NCBI GenBank assembly: GCA_001931875.2
Contig: MSJH02000629.1
Coordinates: 1 to 64,000, forward strand
DNA length: 64,000 bases
Direction: 5' to 3'
Source: Byssochlamys sp. IMV 00236
Taxonomy: Eukaryota > Ascomycota > Eurotiomycetes > Eurotiales > Thermoascaceae
The notes under the pieces are model-generated. The model searched no databases. It was given only the letters and a program-made list of their open reading frames with translations, and was not told where the DNA came from. How positions within the stretch are numbered: the first letter of the stretch is position 1; each line of letters starts with the position of its first letter. The translations under genes and the position numbers were made by a program. Shown piece by piece: positions 14,541 through 27,371 of this stretch.

Positions 14541-16768
14541 ATTAATCTTTCTTTAATTTGCTGCTGTTAAAATAGTAAAGGGTTTTAATTATTTTTACCC
14601 TATCTACTACCTTTTTATAGAAATTAATATATTTAATAGTAGATAGAGTATAATAGTCTATATTTAACTCTTAAATTATCTGCTGCTTAAGCTCCTCTAA
14701 AAGTCCTTAAAGATATTAAACTCCTTATAGATATTAGCTTAATTTATCTGAAGTTATTAGTACTTCTAATATAGCTTAATATTTTTAATTATATTTTTTT
14801 AAGTCTTTAAAGCTATTATATTTTATATTTTTAAATCTTTCTAGCTATTAGATATTATATTTTCTTTAATATTTATTATAATAAGTATACTTTTATTTAG
14901 TTACTTTTATTAGTTTTAAGTAGTTCTTCTCTTTATATTTAGGTTAAGTACTTATTTATAATAATATTAATAGGCTATAATAGTCTATAAATTATTTAGT
15001 TTTTTCTTCTTCTAGGAGTTAATTTGCCTTATATAGCTTTTTAAAAAGCCTTAGATAATAAGTAATATTATCCCTTTTAAAATATAATACCTTAAGATTT
15101 TTAAGCATTAATATTTGCAGAGCTAATATAACCTAGATTAACTATATTATTAATAGTCCTATATTTTTAAATGCCTAAGCTGTCTATATCTTTAAACCTA
15201 GTAATATTAAGGAGCTAAAAGTCTTTCTATCTTAACTAATACTAAAAAAATTAGTATTTTTCTCTATATTTTTTTAAAAGAATAGTAATAAAGATAATAA
15301 TAAGAAATTCTTCTACTTTTTAATAAATAGTTCTTATTTAATAATTTCTTATTCTTTTTAAATTTCTGCTTCTTTTTTATATTTATTAAGCTCTTCCTTA
15401 TATTTAGCAGTTTTTCCTTTTTTTTATTATTAATATATATTTTTATCTTATATTATATTTGCTATCTCTACTAATTTAAAAAATATATTTATCTCTTTTT
15501 ATTTATAATAGTAATCTTTCTTAGCTATTTTATTTATTTTTTTACTACTTTTTATCTCTTTTTTTAGCTTTAGTCTTAATCTTAGCTTTTAATTTTCTTT
15601 TCTCTCTTATTTTTATTTAATATTTTAATACCCTCTATATTTAGCTCTAATTTATTATAGGAAGATATATTAAGACTTAGTATAGAGTTTTTAAGCAAGT
15701 AAATATTAAAAAAAAAAAGAAGGGTATTTAGCTTTTAAGCTTAGAGTAAAGTTAAAAAAAAAGCTTTAGCTATAAACTAATATAGTAAACTAATAATAAT
15801 CTAATATTAAACGAATACTAAATAATAATAGAAAAGAAAAGCTAATTATTTTATTTTAAATAACTAAAAGGTATTATCTCCTTACTATTCTTTCTCCTCT
15901 CTTATTTTATTTATAGACTTTTTAAAGACTTTAAGTAAAAGCATATAACCTCTTAACTAATTATATTCTTTACACTAATTCTCCCTACTATAATAGTATT
16001 TCTTCTTAATAAATAGATCTATATTGCTTTATTTATTACTGCTATAAATATTCTTAAATAAGATATTATTGCTTAATTAGTTAATTATAAACTACTTAAA
16101 GCCTTATCTCTCTATTATATTACTAGATCTCTAATAAAGTAATATTAAATTCTTAGTTATATTAACTAAGATAACTTATTTTATTTAATATATAACTCTC
16201 TTTTTAGTATTATTATTATAGGAGCTAAAGATTTCTTATTTTATATTATTTACTAATAGGCTAAAATTATAAGATAAGTCTTATAAAGGCTTATACCTAA
16301 AGCTATAATATCTATTAAATATTTTTATATTAATATTATTAGTAGCAGGTATATATTAAATTATAAAATAAATAAAGATCTCCCTAGCTATATTAAAATA
16401 AGATATATATTATAAGCCCTTAGGCTATACTACGCGTATCTTAGACTTACTTACAGATTTTACAGCTAGCTAGTTAATACAGACTTAAAGCTATTACTAT
16501 TATCTTTTATTTTAGATTTAAATTAATATATAAGAGCTTTATACTTAGTTTTAAATAGAGGATTTAAAGGTATTAGATATAAAACGATTTAGGTTTAAGG
16601 CTTCTAGGGGCCTTAAACTTAAATCCTATAAGTAAATTAAGCAGTTATATAATTAAAGGAATCCCTTTATTCTATATTTTAAAGCAATTAGCCTTAAGAC
16701 CTATATAATACTTATAATTTTAGTATTATAATAATAATATATCTCGGTATTTATTTTAAGCTTTAGAA
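14541..16768. other. RIP-degraded A+T-rich sequence, origin not identified
   Basis: No protein family could be recognised. The minus strand at about 15660–15200 reads as a lysine/glutamate-rich, coiled-coil-like stretch (for example KYKEELNKYKKEAEI), perhaps from a Gag-like or other element protein, but this is too weak to name. A slightly C/G-richer patch occurs near 16430–16500. No terminal repeats were found. Confidence 0.5.
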
Positions 16769-17092
16769 TTTTAATATTTATACTTATAGTTATTATATAT
16801 AGCTATACTAGCTTAGTATAAACTTTAAGCTAATTAGAGAACTTAAAAGTTAGTAGGTCTAAAAGATTTTAATATTCTTATAGATAGTTATTATATATAA
16901 CTATATTAACTTAGCATTTATTTTTAGCTAATAAGAGGCCTTAAATCTTTATAGGCTTTTATACAGTTAGTTATATTATATAAATATAAAGCTTATTTAA
17001 GCAGATTTAATTAGCCTAAGAGACTTAAAGAGATTTAATTAGCTTAAGGGACTTAACGCTAAAGTTTTATATTATTTACTTAGATTAATTAT
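16769..17092 (+). repeat. Left copy of ~98-bp tandem-unit repeat block
   Basis: The block contains two units that start with TTTTAATATT at 16769 and 16867 (spacing 98 bp). Each carries an AGTTATTATATATA(A/G)CTATA core and the string AGTAGGTCTAAAAGA. It then runs through a unique part to CTTAACGCTAAAGTTTTATA at 17050–17075. The same arrangement with three units is found at 26977–27371 in the same orientation. It could be an LTR or subterminal region of an element whose body lies between the copies. Confidence 0.75.
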
Positions 17093-18603
17093 AAATAATA
17101 TTACCTGCTATAGGTAAGTATATCTTATAATAAATAAAGCCTATATTTTATCTTTTATTAATAACTTAATATATTAATTAAATATAGAGAGTTTTTAAAT
17201 TACCTATATCTAGTTAGATAATAAGCTTTATATTAAAGCTTTAAATACTTTTTTTAAAATTTTAAGATATTAAGTATTATTTATAAACTTATAATTACTT
17301 AACTATTTTAATAAAATAGTATAAGTAAATATTTTATAAGAACTATTATAGAATAAGCTTAAGCTATAATAATTAACTTTAGCTTAAAGTATTCTCTTTA
17401 GCTATATATTATTTAATATAATATATATATTATAAACTAAATCTTTATTTTAATTCTATTATTTTATAATTATATTCTAGGAGCTATATCTTATAATAGT
17501 AATATTAAGCCTATTAAATAGTATATTTTAGCTTAAGCTTAGAGAAATACCCTTATTATAGCTTTATATTTATATTAATTTAGAGCTCTAGTATATTATT
17601 TATTAAGTAGCCTTAAAGCTTTATTAAGTAAGCTTCTCTTAAAGGGTAAACTAGCTTTATTTTTTAATATATCTAATAAAAGTAATATATTATTATTAGA
17701 TACTACTACTAAAATAATAATATAAACTCTATATTTTTATATAAATAATATTACTATACTAGTAAAGCCTAGCCTTAAACTTTATAAGCTAGCGCTTATT
17801 ATCTTAGCTATTATATTAAATCTAATTAATACTAAGAATCTTATAGTATATAATAAAGAAACTAACCTTATTAAAGATTTTAATATTATTTAATACTAAT
17901 CTACTAATTTAATAAGGATTTATATAATTTTATTTTAAGAGAAATTAAATATTTTTAAGTCTTATAAAGCTATTATAATATATATTAAAGCTCCTTAATA
18001 ATAAGAAGCTATAAGGAAAGAAATTAATCTGCTAGTATAATAAAAATACTAGCATTTAATCTATTAAGATAAGCTTTCTTTTAAGACCTATTCTATATTT
18101 AGTAGATAAGTATATAAGAAAAAAGAGAGTCTTAATAGTTTAATTATTTATAAAGCTTATTAAATTATCTATAATAATATACTTATAAGCTTTTAAGCCG
18201 CGCTAGAGGCGCGTCTCGGTTTTACTTATAGAATTAATTTCTTAAACTATTATAGTAATTTACTAAATAAAAAGCTATATATAGACTTATAAGGTATAAA
18301 TTATAAGCAGATAGAAATAATAATTAATAAAATTAATTAACTAATTATTCTGCCTATAGTTATATTATTAAGAATATTAAAAAATAAATAGAAAGAGTTA
18401 TTTATAATACCTTTTTTATATTATATTTTTAGGTAAAATAGCTTTATACTAGGCTATATATAGTAATCCTAGCTATAAATAATAGCCTTACCCTTTACTA
18501 CTATATGCTGCTTCCTTATTATTACTATTATTATTAAACTATTACTAATATTCTTATCTGCCTTTAAATTAAATCTAGATTTATATTAATATTTATATTA
18601 AGA
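17093..18603. other. RIP-degraded A+T-rich sequence, origin not identified
   Basis: No family can be named with confidence; some plus-strand translation near 17600–17750 faintly resembles a Copia integrase/linker region but does not hold over a useful length. A G+C-rich hairpin survives at 18199–18213 (CGCGC, loop TAGAG, GCGCG), conspicuous in this A+T-rich background. Confidence 0.45.
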
Positions 18604-18893
18604 TTAATTTATAAGTTTAAATTCTTTCTTAGACTTAGTCTTAGCTTTATCTTTAAAATCCCTATTAGTATTAGGGGCATTTACAGAGTTCTTTAGCTTA
18701 GACTTAGGACTAAATCTAGGACTAGGGGCATTAGCAAGATATTTTAACTTATGCTTTTTATACTTAAGAATATCTGCAGAGTTTTTTAACTTAAGCTTTA
18801 AAGCCTCTATAGAGTTCTTTAGCTTAGATTTAAATAGATATTTAGGCTTTTTAGGGGATATCTTACTTTTAAGTCTAGTATTAATTAGTATAA
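18604..18893 (-). pseudogene. Stop-free Lys/Ser/Asn-rich coding remnant with repeated SKLKNS motif
   Basis: On the minus strand about 95 codons are free of stops and end in TAA at 18604. This is unusual for this block, where most frames stop every few codons. The peptide is lysine-rich and repeats SKLKNS or KLKNS three times, interspersed with NAPSP/NAPN. No ATG start remains. It lies just downstream (minus strand) of the Helitron helicase remnant and could be the C-terminal tail of that protein or of a neighbouring element gene. No function can be given. Confidence 0.45.
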
Positions 18894-18999
18894 GTATTAA
18901 TTAGTTAAGATTAATAGCTTTCTAAGGGCTTAAGTAAGTATTAGAGAGTATATTAAAGGGGATATTAGACAGAATATCTAATAAGTTATTAAATAGAAC

Positions 19000-21900
19000 T
19001 AACTGCTATAAAGCTTAAAAAATTATATCTTAAGATACTATTAGTTATAAGGCTAAGAAAGCTAAATTTTAAGAACTTATTAGCTTCCTAAAAAAATAAT
19101 AGATTACTTTATTACTAGCTTTATAGATTTAAATATTATATTATAATAGTATTTTAGGCGGGTAAATATTATTTTAGTAGTTTACTCTATTACTATAAAC
19201 TTTCTAGAGACTTAAAAGAAAAATAATAAAATAATAGAGATATAAAGAGTTACCTTATTTAAATATAAATAAAACCTAATAAACTCCCTATTAACCTCTA
19301 TAATTCAGCTAATAATTAAGAGCTTTATATATACCTAGTACTTATTCTAGGAGATATTATAGCTAATATAAAAGGTATTAGTAATTATTTTATTATCTAT
19401 CTTATTATTATATATAGTAATCTTAATAAAAAAGATTAGGCATTTTATATTATCTTTAGGGGTAAGATTAATTATTTAGCTAATTACTTACTTACTAAAT
19501 AATAGCATTAATAGGATTAAATAGAGGATATAGCTAATATACTCTTCTAAGCTAGGGTTATTCTAGTATAAAGTATATAAATAGGCTTTAATTATAATCT
19601 TAAGGGTATTTAATAGATCCTATTTAATAGATAAAACCCCTATATATACTATAATAATATTAGGTAAGAATTCTAACAGAGAGTTATTATAATACTTAAT
19701 TATTATATTAATAAAGTCTATAATAATTAAGTTCTTAAGATAAGTATATTCCTTTATAACTATATAGAAGTTAAGGATTAATTATAAGGCCTTTAGCATT
19801 ACTTATACTAAGTTTAAGATTATAATGCCTATAATAATATAATAATTAATATTAATAATAGTAGATATAATAATAAAGTAATAGAGGAGAATTAAATTAA
19901 ATACTATTTAATATAAATAAATAACTACAATTTAAGTAAGAAATAATATATAATAAAATAGACTAACTTGCGGGTAAAGTATTCTTTATATATAGAAATT
20001 AACAGCATAATCTTAAGGAGATAATCTTAAAGAAATAATCTTAATCTTCTAGAATACTTTTAGTAGTAGTATAATCTTAACAATAGTTAATCTTAATTAT
20101 CTTATTAAGGATAAATCTTAAACAGTCTTATATTATTAAAATTAATAAAGTTTAATTCTATTAAATCTAATAGTACGGTTCTTAATAAATAAAGTAAGTC
20201 TAGAGTTAAGGCTAAGACTAATAGAGTAGATAAAGCAGGTAAATTAAGAGATAAGGTAAGAAAGTACTAAAGAACCTCTGGGTAAATCTTATTAATAGTT
20301 AATTAGGCTTTATTATTTAGAGAAAAGAGAATTAACAGATTCTAGACTTAGGTTATTTATAATATAGCAATATAGAACTAATTATAAATAAAAATAAAGA
20401 TTTATAAATTTATTCTAATATACTCTAGAGATTACTCTTAAGATTTATTAATAATTATAGTAAAGGCTAGCTAGATAAGAAACTAAAGGCAGCATAATAT
20501 AAAGTAAAACTTATTAGGGGCTATTATTAGCTTAATATAAAAAATAAGATAAGTCTTCTTATTAAAATTACTATTATTAAGATAAACTTTTAAGTAATAA
20601 ATAATCGCGCGTAATAGAATTAGCTAGGTATTATTATAAAGTCCTTTTAAGGGATTTATATTATATATTAAGATAAGAGAAACCCTTATCTTTACCTATA
20701 GCTTAGCTAAAGGGATCTTAGCTAAGATAATATTATAGAGGGTTTTAATACTAATTTTCTTATATAGCAGACCTTTATTAAGGTTATAAATATTTATTAA
20801 GTATAATATAATAATATCCCTAAAGAATTAAGCCAGTAAATAAGCATTAATAGATTTAATATCTATATTTTAAGGGGTTAAAATAATATAGCTATAGAAG
20901 AATCTTAAGTTTTAAAAAATAATTTATAAATTATAAGGTAAGTAAATATAATTAATAAACTTATCTATATTAATAGTCTAGTAAATAAAGGATAATAATA
21001 AGATATTACTTATTAACTTTAGCTTATAGCTAAATTATAATAGCTAATAAATTAATTAATAATTCTCTTAGTTTATTATTCTTAGCTATATATTTTCTAT
21101 AAACAGTAATATCTATAACTAGTTAAAGATATAGATATATTAAAGATAGGCTCCTATAATCTATACCTAATTATTATAGGAGATAATAAGTAAGATCTAT
21201 TAAAAATTATCTCTTAAAATAATTAAGATACTATTAAAAGGCTTATTATATCTAGATAAATTATAATAGAAGTCTTATAAAATATAATCTATAGTATTAT
21301 ATATATAATAATATATTATTATTATCTTATCCTAGATAATTAAAGAGATTATTTAAATAAAATCTATTAAATATAAGCTATAGCTAATATAATAAGTTAA
21401 CTTCTCCTTAATATTAATTAGAATATAGAATTATTTATAGGCAATATAATCTTTAAAAAGAAATAAGATAATAATCCCTATTAAGGCAATATAAAGAATA
21501 ATCTTACCCTAAGACTAGAGGTAGCTATATAATATAATATAGAGAAAGATCTTTCTTATACTCCTAAAATTATAAAAAAAAAAAATAAGTATTTATTAGG
21601 GTATTTATTATAGCTTTAATAATTATATTAAAAGCCTAATATTAGTTATAATTTAACTATAGGATAAGATCTTTTATTTATTAGATAAGTTTAATATAAT
21701 TATAGCTTATCTTTTAGAAGATCTCTAAGTTTAAGATAGCCCTATACTAATTATTTAAATAAGGAAAAAATTAATAGTCTTCTAGAATCTTTTTCTTTAT
21801 TAAAAAATTAGTAATAATAAGAAAAAGATTATAATTATAATAGGGAATATAATTAAGAGTAAGATTATATTATAATTAATTATATTAAATATAATACTCT

Positions 21901-24900
21901 AGGTTATTATAGATATTATCCTTATATTTCTCTTAAAGCCTACTAATATCTAAGAGATCTTTAAAGATTATTGCTATAAAGAGTAATTAATAAAGCTAAT
22001 AGCTAGTCTTTATATAGCGGGCTTCCTTAAAATATAAATTCTATTTATCTTTATTCTATAGGATTCTATAAGTATAGTAAGCCTTATAAAATATTAGATA
22101 AATATAACTATTTATAATCTAAATATCCTTAAAGCTTATAGGCTTATAAACTATTATAAGCAGATAATAAAGGAAGTAGACTTCTCTATAAAGTAATAAT
22201 ACTTGCTTTATCTAATTAATCTAAAAGGTCTTTATTTAATAATATACCTATTTCTTTTTTTTCTATTTCTAGATAAAGTAATAAAGGAAGTTATAGAATA
22301 GCAATAGCCTAAGGTCTTTTATATTAGCTTTGCGCAGTAATAATAATAAAAACTTACCCGCTTTCTTATTAGTATTATACTAAAAAAAGGCTAATAATTT
22401 TAATAATATCTGTTCTAAATAATTAGTAAGCTTTTTAATAGATGCCTTTATATTATAAGTAATAAGGTAGTTCTCTGGCAAGTAAATATAGAGAATATAA
22501 ATACTAAGACTAATCCTATAGATAAAGAATTTAAAGAGATATTAAATTACTTTTAATATCTTAATATAATAGCTATTAATATAATTATAAATCTTATTAA
22601 TATTTATATCTAGCTCTATAGTTATATAATTAGGTCCCTTATAAATATATTTATGCAGGTATTTAATTGCCTTAATACTATTATATATCTTTATATTAAT
22701 ATAAGCCTTATATTGCTATATTAAGTAAGAGTTATAGGGAATAACCTATTTATTCTTAATCTTTAAGAAGTTATTTACCTTAATTAGGTTTTAGATTTAA
22801 ATCTATATCTTTTTTCCTTAGTAATATTTAGAATAAGAGTCTTTAGTTAAAATAATTTCCTTATAAAAGGGCTTAGAGAAATCCTTTAAATATCTTAATA
22901 CTCTATTAATCTCTTTTATATAAAAGGCCTTAAGATTATAATAGTTATATAGTTAGTAGATTAGGTTAATAATAATAATATTATAGAGCTTAAGATTTTA
23001 CTATTTCTAGAGTTTTAGTTATTTAAGGGTTATTTAATTATTAATAATAGGCCTGGGCTTATTAATAATAAGGATCTCTATATAGATAATCTTATTAATA
23101 TATTTAATAATAAGTATTTTAAAGCCGCTTTTAACCTAGAGAAAGAAATAAGTATAAAAAAGATTATATTTTTAATATTTAACTACCTAGATATTAATAA
23201 TATATTTCTTAAAGATTAAATTTTTATATAGCTTAAATATAAGTTCCAGCAGCTTAATATAGAATATATAGGCTATTAAATTAAGGTAATTCTCTTAAAA
23301 TTAAATAGGAATACTAATTATATCCTTAATAAATTTAGCCTAAATCTTATTTTAATATAGGTTTACTATAAAAGTAATAAAAAGGTAAAATTTTCTAAAT
23401 TTATAGATAATAGCTATAGAATCTTAATAATACTATTATATAAAATAATTACTATTTATAAAGCTTAATAAAAGAATATATAGTTTATTTATATTAATAG
23501 GATTAATACTAGTAGCTATAGTAAGGGCTATTTTAATAATATTATATCTCTTAGCTTAGAGTTTATTCTAATATTATTTAAACTAATTTAATTTATATTG
23601 CTTAATAAATAATTATAGATCTATAATAAATTATTAATAAAAATAGCTAGCATACTATACTATATTAAAATTATCTAGGTATTAAAATAAAAGCTAATAA
23701 TAATAAGTAAGTAGTATAATTTATATCTATTAATACTTTTAGCTCTTATAGATAAGATTTAGCAGCTAAAGCTATTAGTACTAACCCTTTTTATCTTAAG
23801 GAAAAAGAAGAATATATTAGAGAGGAATATATAGCAGGTGTAAATAGTAGATTAATATAAGATATTATCTTAAACTAACTTATTAAGTTATTAAGAAGCT
23901 CTAGAGAGCTAATATAATCTTCTTAATTTTATCTTTATATTATAGCTATAGGTTATATTTAAAAATAACTTAGGGCATATTATTATTATTCCCGGGATAA
24001 ATATTATCTTTTAATATCTTATTACTATTAAGTATAATATTTATATTCTCTTCTAACTAATTAAATATTAAGTATTATAAAAAGGGGGATTTAATAAGGT
24101 AAAGGTAGATATTATAAAAACTTATTTAACTATACTTCTCCGCAATATCTAAAATAAAGCCCGTTAATTTTATTATTATAGTTGTTAGATTATAAAAATA
24201 TTTATTATCTTTATTAGGGATTAAATATAACTGTAGGATAAGACACAGATATTATAATCCTTAGTTAATATAATACTTAAGAATATTATAAGCGTGACAG
24301 AAAATCCTTTAGAATAAATTAATCTTATAAAATAATATATTTAATTGCTATATAATCTCAGCATATATTTAAGGCACTAAACTATATTCTTACTATACCT
24401 AATTTACCTTCTAAAGATTAAGAAAATAGAGCTATATAAAGGAGGGTATTACTCTATATAGGGGGCTAACTTAATAATAAAATACTTCTTATAATTAAAA
24501 GACCTATTAATATTATTAAGGGGCTAAATATTAGTTATTTATATAGGCTATAGAGGTAAAGGCTAGTAATATATTAACTAACCAGATATTTTTATAAAAA
24601 AGAATTAACTCTAGATTATTATTATTAAGATATTCTTTTAATAATAATAGCAGCTCCTATATTAGTTCTATATTAAGGTTAAGCTTTATATTATTACTCT
24701 TATAGCAGTAGTTAAAGATATTATTATTAATAATAATCTTATAGCTCTAGAATAAAATATAATAATATTTATATTAAATATTTATACAGCTAAAGAATAA
24801 TTATTACTATTTTACTATTAATAAATAAAAGGCCTTAGAAATAGTTCTAATAGCTCGCAGTCTAATTTTAATTATTTTTATAAGAGGTTTACTTTAAAAT

Positions 24901-25200
24901 ATTTTAAGATAATAATTATAGATATTATAGGCAATATTCCCTATAAGACAGTTTTAATATTAGGGATTTATATAATATAGAGAGTAATATATAGGCTATA
25001 TAGCCTTTAAAATAGGGAAAAAAGACTACTTATAATTATTGCTAGATTTATAACTAAAAGACTAAGATTAAGACTTCCTTAGCTAGGTTTACTAATATAT
25101 TTAGGCTTAGAAATAGAGTTATATATAATATAAACTTTATAACAGCATATAGAATAAGTTAGAAATTATTAAAATAGCTTAAAAAGAGAATCTACTAAAA
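19000..25200 (-). mobile_element. Helitron (Rep–helicase rolling-circle transposon) remnant, minus strand
   Basis: Minus-strand translation with stops ignored recovers the two diagnostic domains in order. A Helitron-like N/Rep region spans about 23560–22400 and includes VIPYNSYL, YINIKIYNSIKAIKYLHKYI and the tyrosine segment YNYINSYYI that corresponds to the Rep two-tyrosine motif. A Pif1-type helicase region spans about 21510–20900, with Walker-A-side GKIILYIALIG, Walker-B-like IIXDKI, and NSILIILRDNF for the usual GGITVILGGDFRQ. Helitrons replicate by rolling circle, have no terminal inverted repeats or target-site duplication, and end in a hairpin plus CTRR. Termini could not be fixed, so the outer limits are rough. 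The copy is inactivated by RIP. Confidence 0.82.
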
Positions 25201-26976
25201 GATTTATTAAAGAACTTAGTTAATCTAGAGAAGAAAATACTTTATAATAATAACTTAATTATAATATAATTTATAAAGAAATTAATAAATAATAATAAAG
25301 GCAATAAAAATAACTATCTTATTAAAGTTATTAAAGGTACTAGTAATAATATATAAAATAATAAGATAGATTAAATCTAGCTATAAGACTAGCTAGTAGA
25401 AATAGAAGATATAAAATAAGCCCCTATTCTTATAGCAATAGCTACTAATACTTAAATTATTATTAAACTTAATAATAAGCGCTGCTATTATATATAATTA
25501 TAATACTAAGATTATTTAAGACTTATATATATATTATAACTATATTATATATAATACCTATAGTTATTAACTTATCTAGGCTACCTTTTAGTAATCTATT
25601 ACTAGCAGCTATTATAAATAGTATTAAAAGATAGAGAGATATAATAATTATATTAAGTATAATATTAAGATATAGTCTAGGCAGATATAATAAATAGTTA
25701 ATAAGTAAATTTATATAAATACCCTATTATATATAATTAGGCCTTAAGTATATATTTAATATAGCCCCTTTTGGCCAATAGATAATATAGATTATATAAA
25801 TTATATAGATTATACTAATATATAATACCGCTAGAAACTATTAAAAGTAGCCTAAATAATCTTAAAAGCGCAGGCCTTATATTAATATTAAGATAGCTAA
25901 AATAGTAATATATTAAAAATTTAAGATAAGATATAATAGAGAAATAAGGTAAGCTATAGCAATTTATCTCGGGATTAATACTTAGGAATAAGATAAGACA
26001 AAGTAATCTTAGGGGCTAGAATTGACCTTATAAAGAATATCCCGTCTATTATCTAGAGACAATTATATAAGTATTATAAAGTCTTAATATCTTATTAAAT
26101 ACCTTAATATTATCTTATTAAAATGTCTTATTACTCTACAGTTTATTCTATAATTAGAACTAACTAACCCGCTGTAAAAGATATAGCCTTAATCTCTCGC
26201 CCTCGCAGCCCAGATATCTTTATATCTTTCTCTACTAAAGGGCTAGAAACTGTATAAAGATAATTATATAAGCGGCCTATATAGTAATTAAAGGCATTAT
26301 CTTATTAATCAGATATATAACTATAGTTAGGTCTTATTAGAGATTATATGTAAAAATATAAAAACTAATATAATAAGTATCCCCTTCCCTAGATATAGTT
26401 AACCTCTTACTAACTAATATAGCTTATTAATAGCTTAGATATACTTTACCTTACGCTAAACTAAGTAAACTAAATAAGATTAAAGACTTAGAGCTTAAAG
26501 ATAATAAATTACAGGTAGAGAAGCCCTAAATACTAATACTATTAAGTATACCTTATAGTAATAATAATAGTAATAATAGTAGTAATAATAGTAGTAATAA
26601 TAGTATAGTAATATAAGGCAGTATTAATATTAGGCTTATTATTACTAAGATTTATATTTAAATTAATAACTATAAGGTAATAATAATTTTAAATAGTAGT
26701 AATCTTGCGGGGGTATTAAATATATTAAAATATAAAGGCTACTAGGGCGCCGCTAAGCTATATTAATAGTAGTAATATTAGCTCTAAGAGGGATATTCTA
26801 TATTTCTAGTTTATTTTTTTAGCTAGTTAGTATTTTATAAATTAGTTAGAACTTAAATCGATTAGTATAAGAGATTTAACCTAGATATTAATATTATATT
26901 ATAATTTAGTATTATATAGTAATATATATATTTTAATATAATAAGTATAGTAGTAGTAGTACTAACTATAGGCATT
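25201..26976. other. RIP-degraded A+T-rich sequence with a short trinucleotide-like tract
   Basis: No protein family was recognised. The stretch 26554–26612 is a tandem array of AGTAAT/AATAGT units. Patches at 26165–26280 (CTCGCCCTCGCAGCCCAG) and 26725–26760 (GGGCGCCGCTAAGC) keep more C and G than the surroundings and may be younger insertions or single-copy stretches that escaped RIP. The left part may hold the 5' (minus-strand upstream) flank of the Helitron. Confidence 0.45.
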
Positions 26977-27371
26977 TTTAATATTTATATCTTTAATTGT
27001 TATACCTAACTATACTAGCTTAGTATATATATTTAGCTAATAAGTAAAGCTAGAGATTAGTAGGTCTAAGAGATTTTAATATTTATACCTTTAATTACTA
27101 TACCTAACTATATTAGCTTAATATTAGTTTTTAGCTATTAAAAGGCCCTAAAAGTTAATAAGTCTAAAAAGTTTTAATATTCTTATAGATAGTTATTCTA
27201 TATAACTATATTAACTTAATATTTACTATTAGCTAATAAAAAGACTTAAATCTCTGCTAGCCTAAGATATTTTTATATAATTAGTCGCTCTATATAGGCG
27301 AGTTCTATATCTCTGGGGATCTAATTAGTTTAAGAGAACTTAACGCTAAAGTTTTATAATATTTACTTAGA
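26977..27371 (+). repeat. Right copy of ~98-bp tandem-unit repeat block
   Basis: Three units start with TTTTAATATT at about 26977, 27074 and 27172 (spacing ~98 bp), one more than in the left copy at 16769–17092. The block then follows the same path to CTTAACGCTAAAGTTTTATA at about 27340–27359. The orientation is the same as the left copy. The Copia RT frame begins directly after it, which suggests that this block belongs to an element inserted into, or abutting, the Copia pol gene. Confidence 0.75.

Noticed and set aside
15200..15660. Lysine-rich minus-strand stretch as a specific transposon protein
   Set aside because: Coiled-coil-like composition only; A+T-rich RIP sequence yields Lys/Ile/Asn-rich translations by default.
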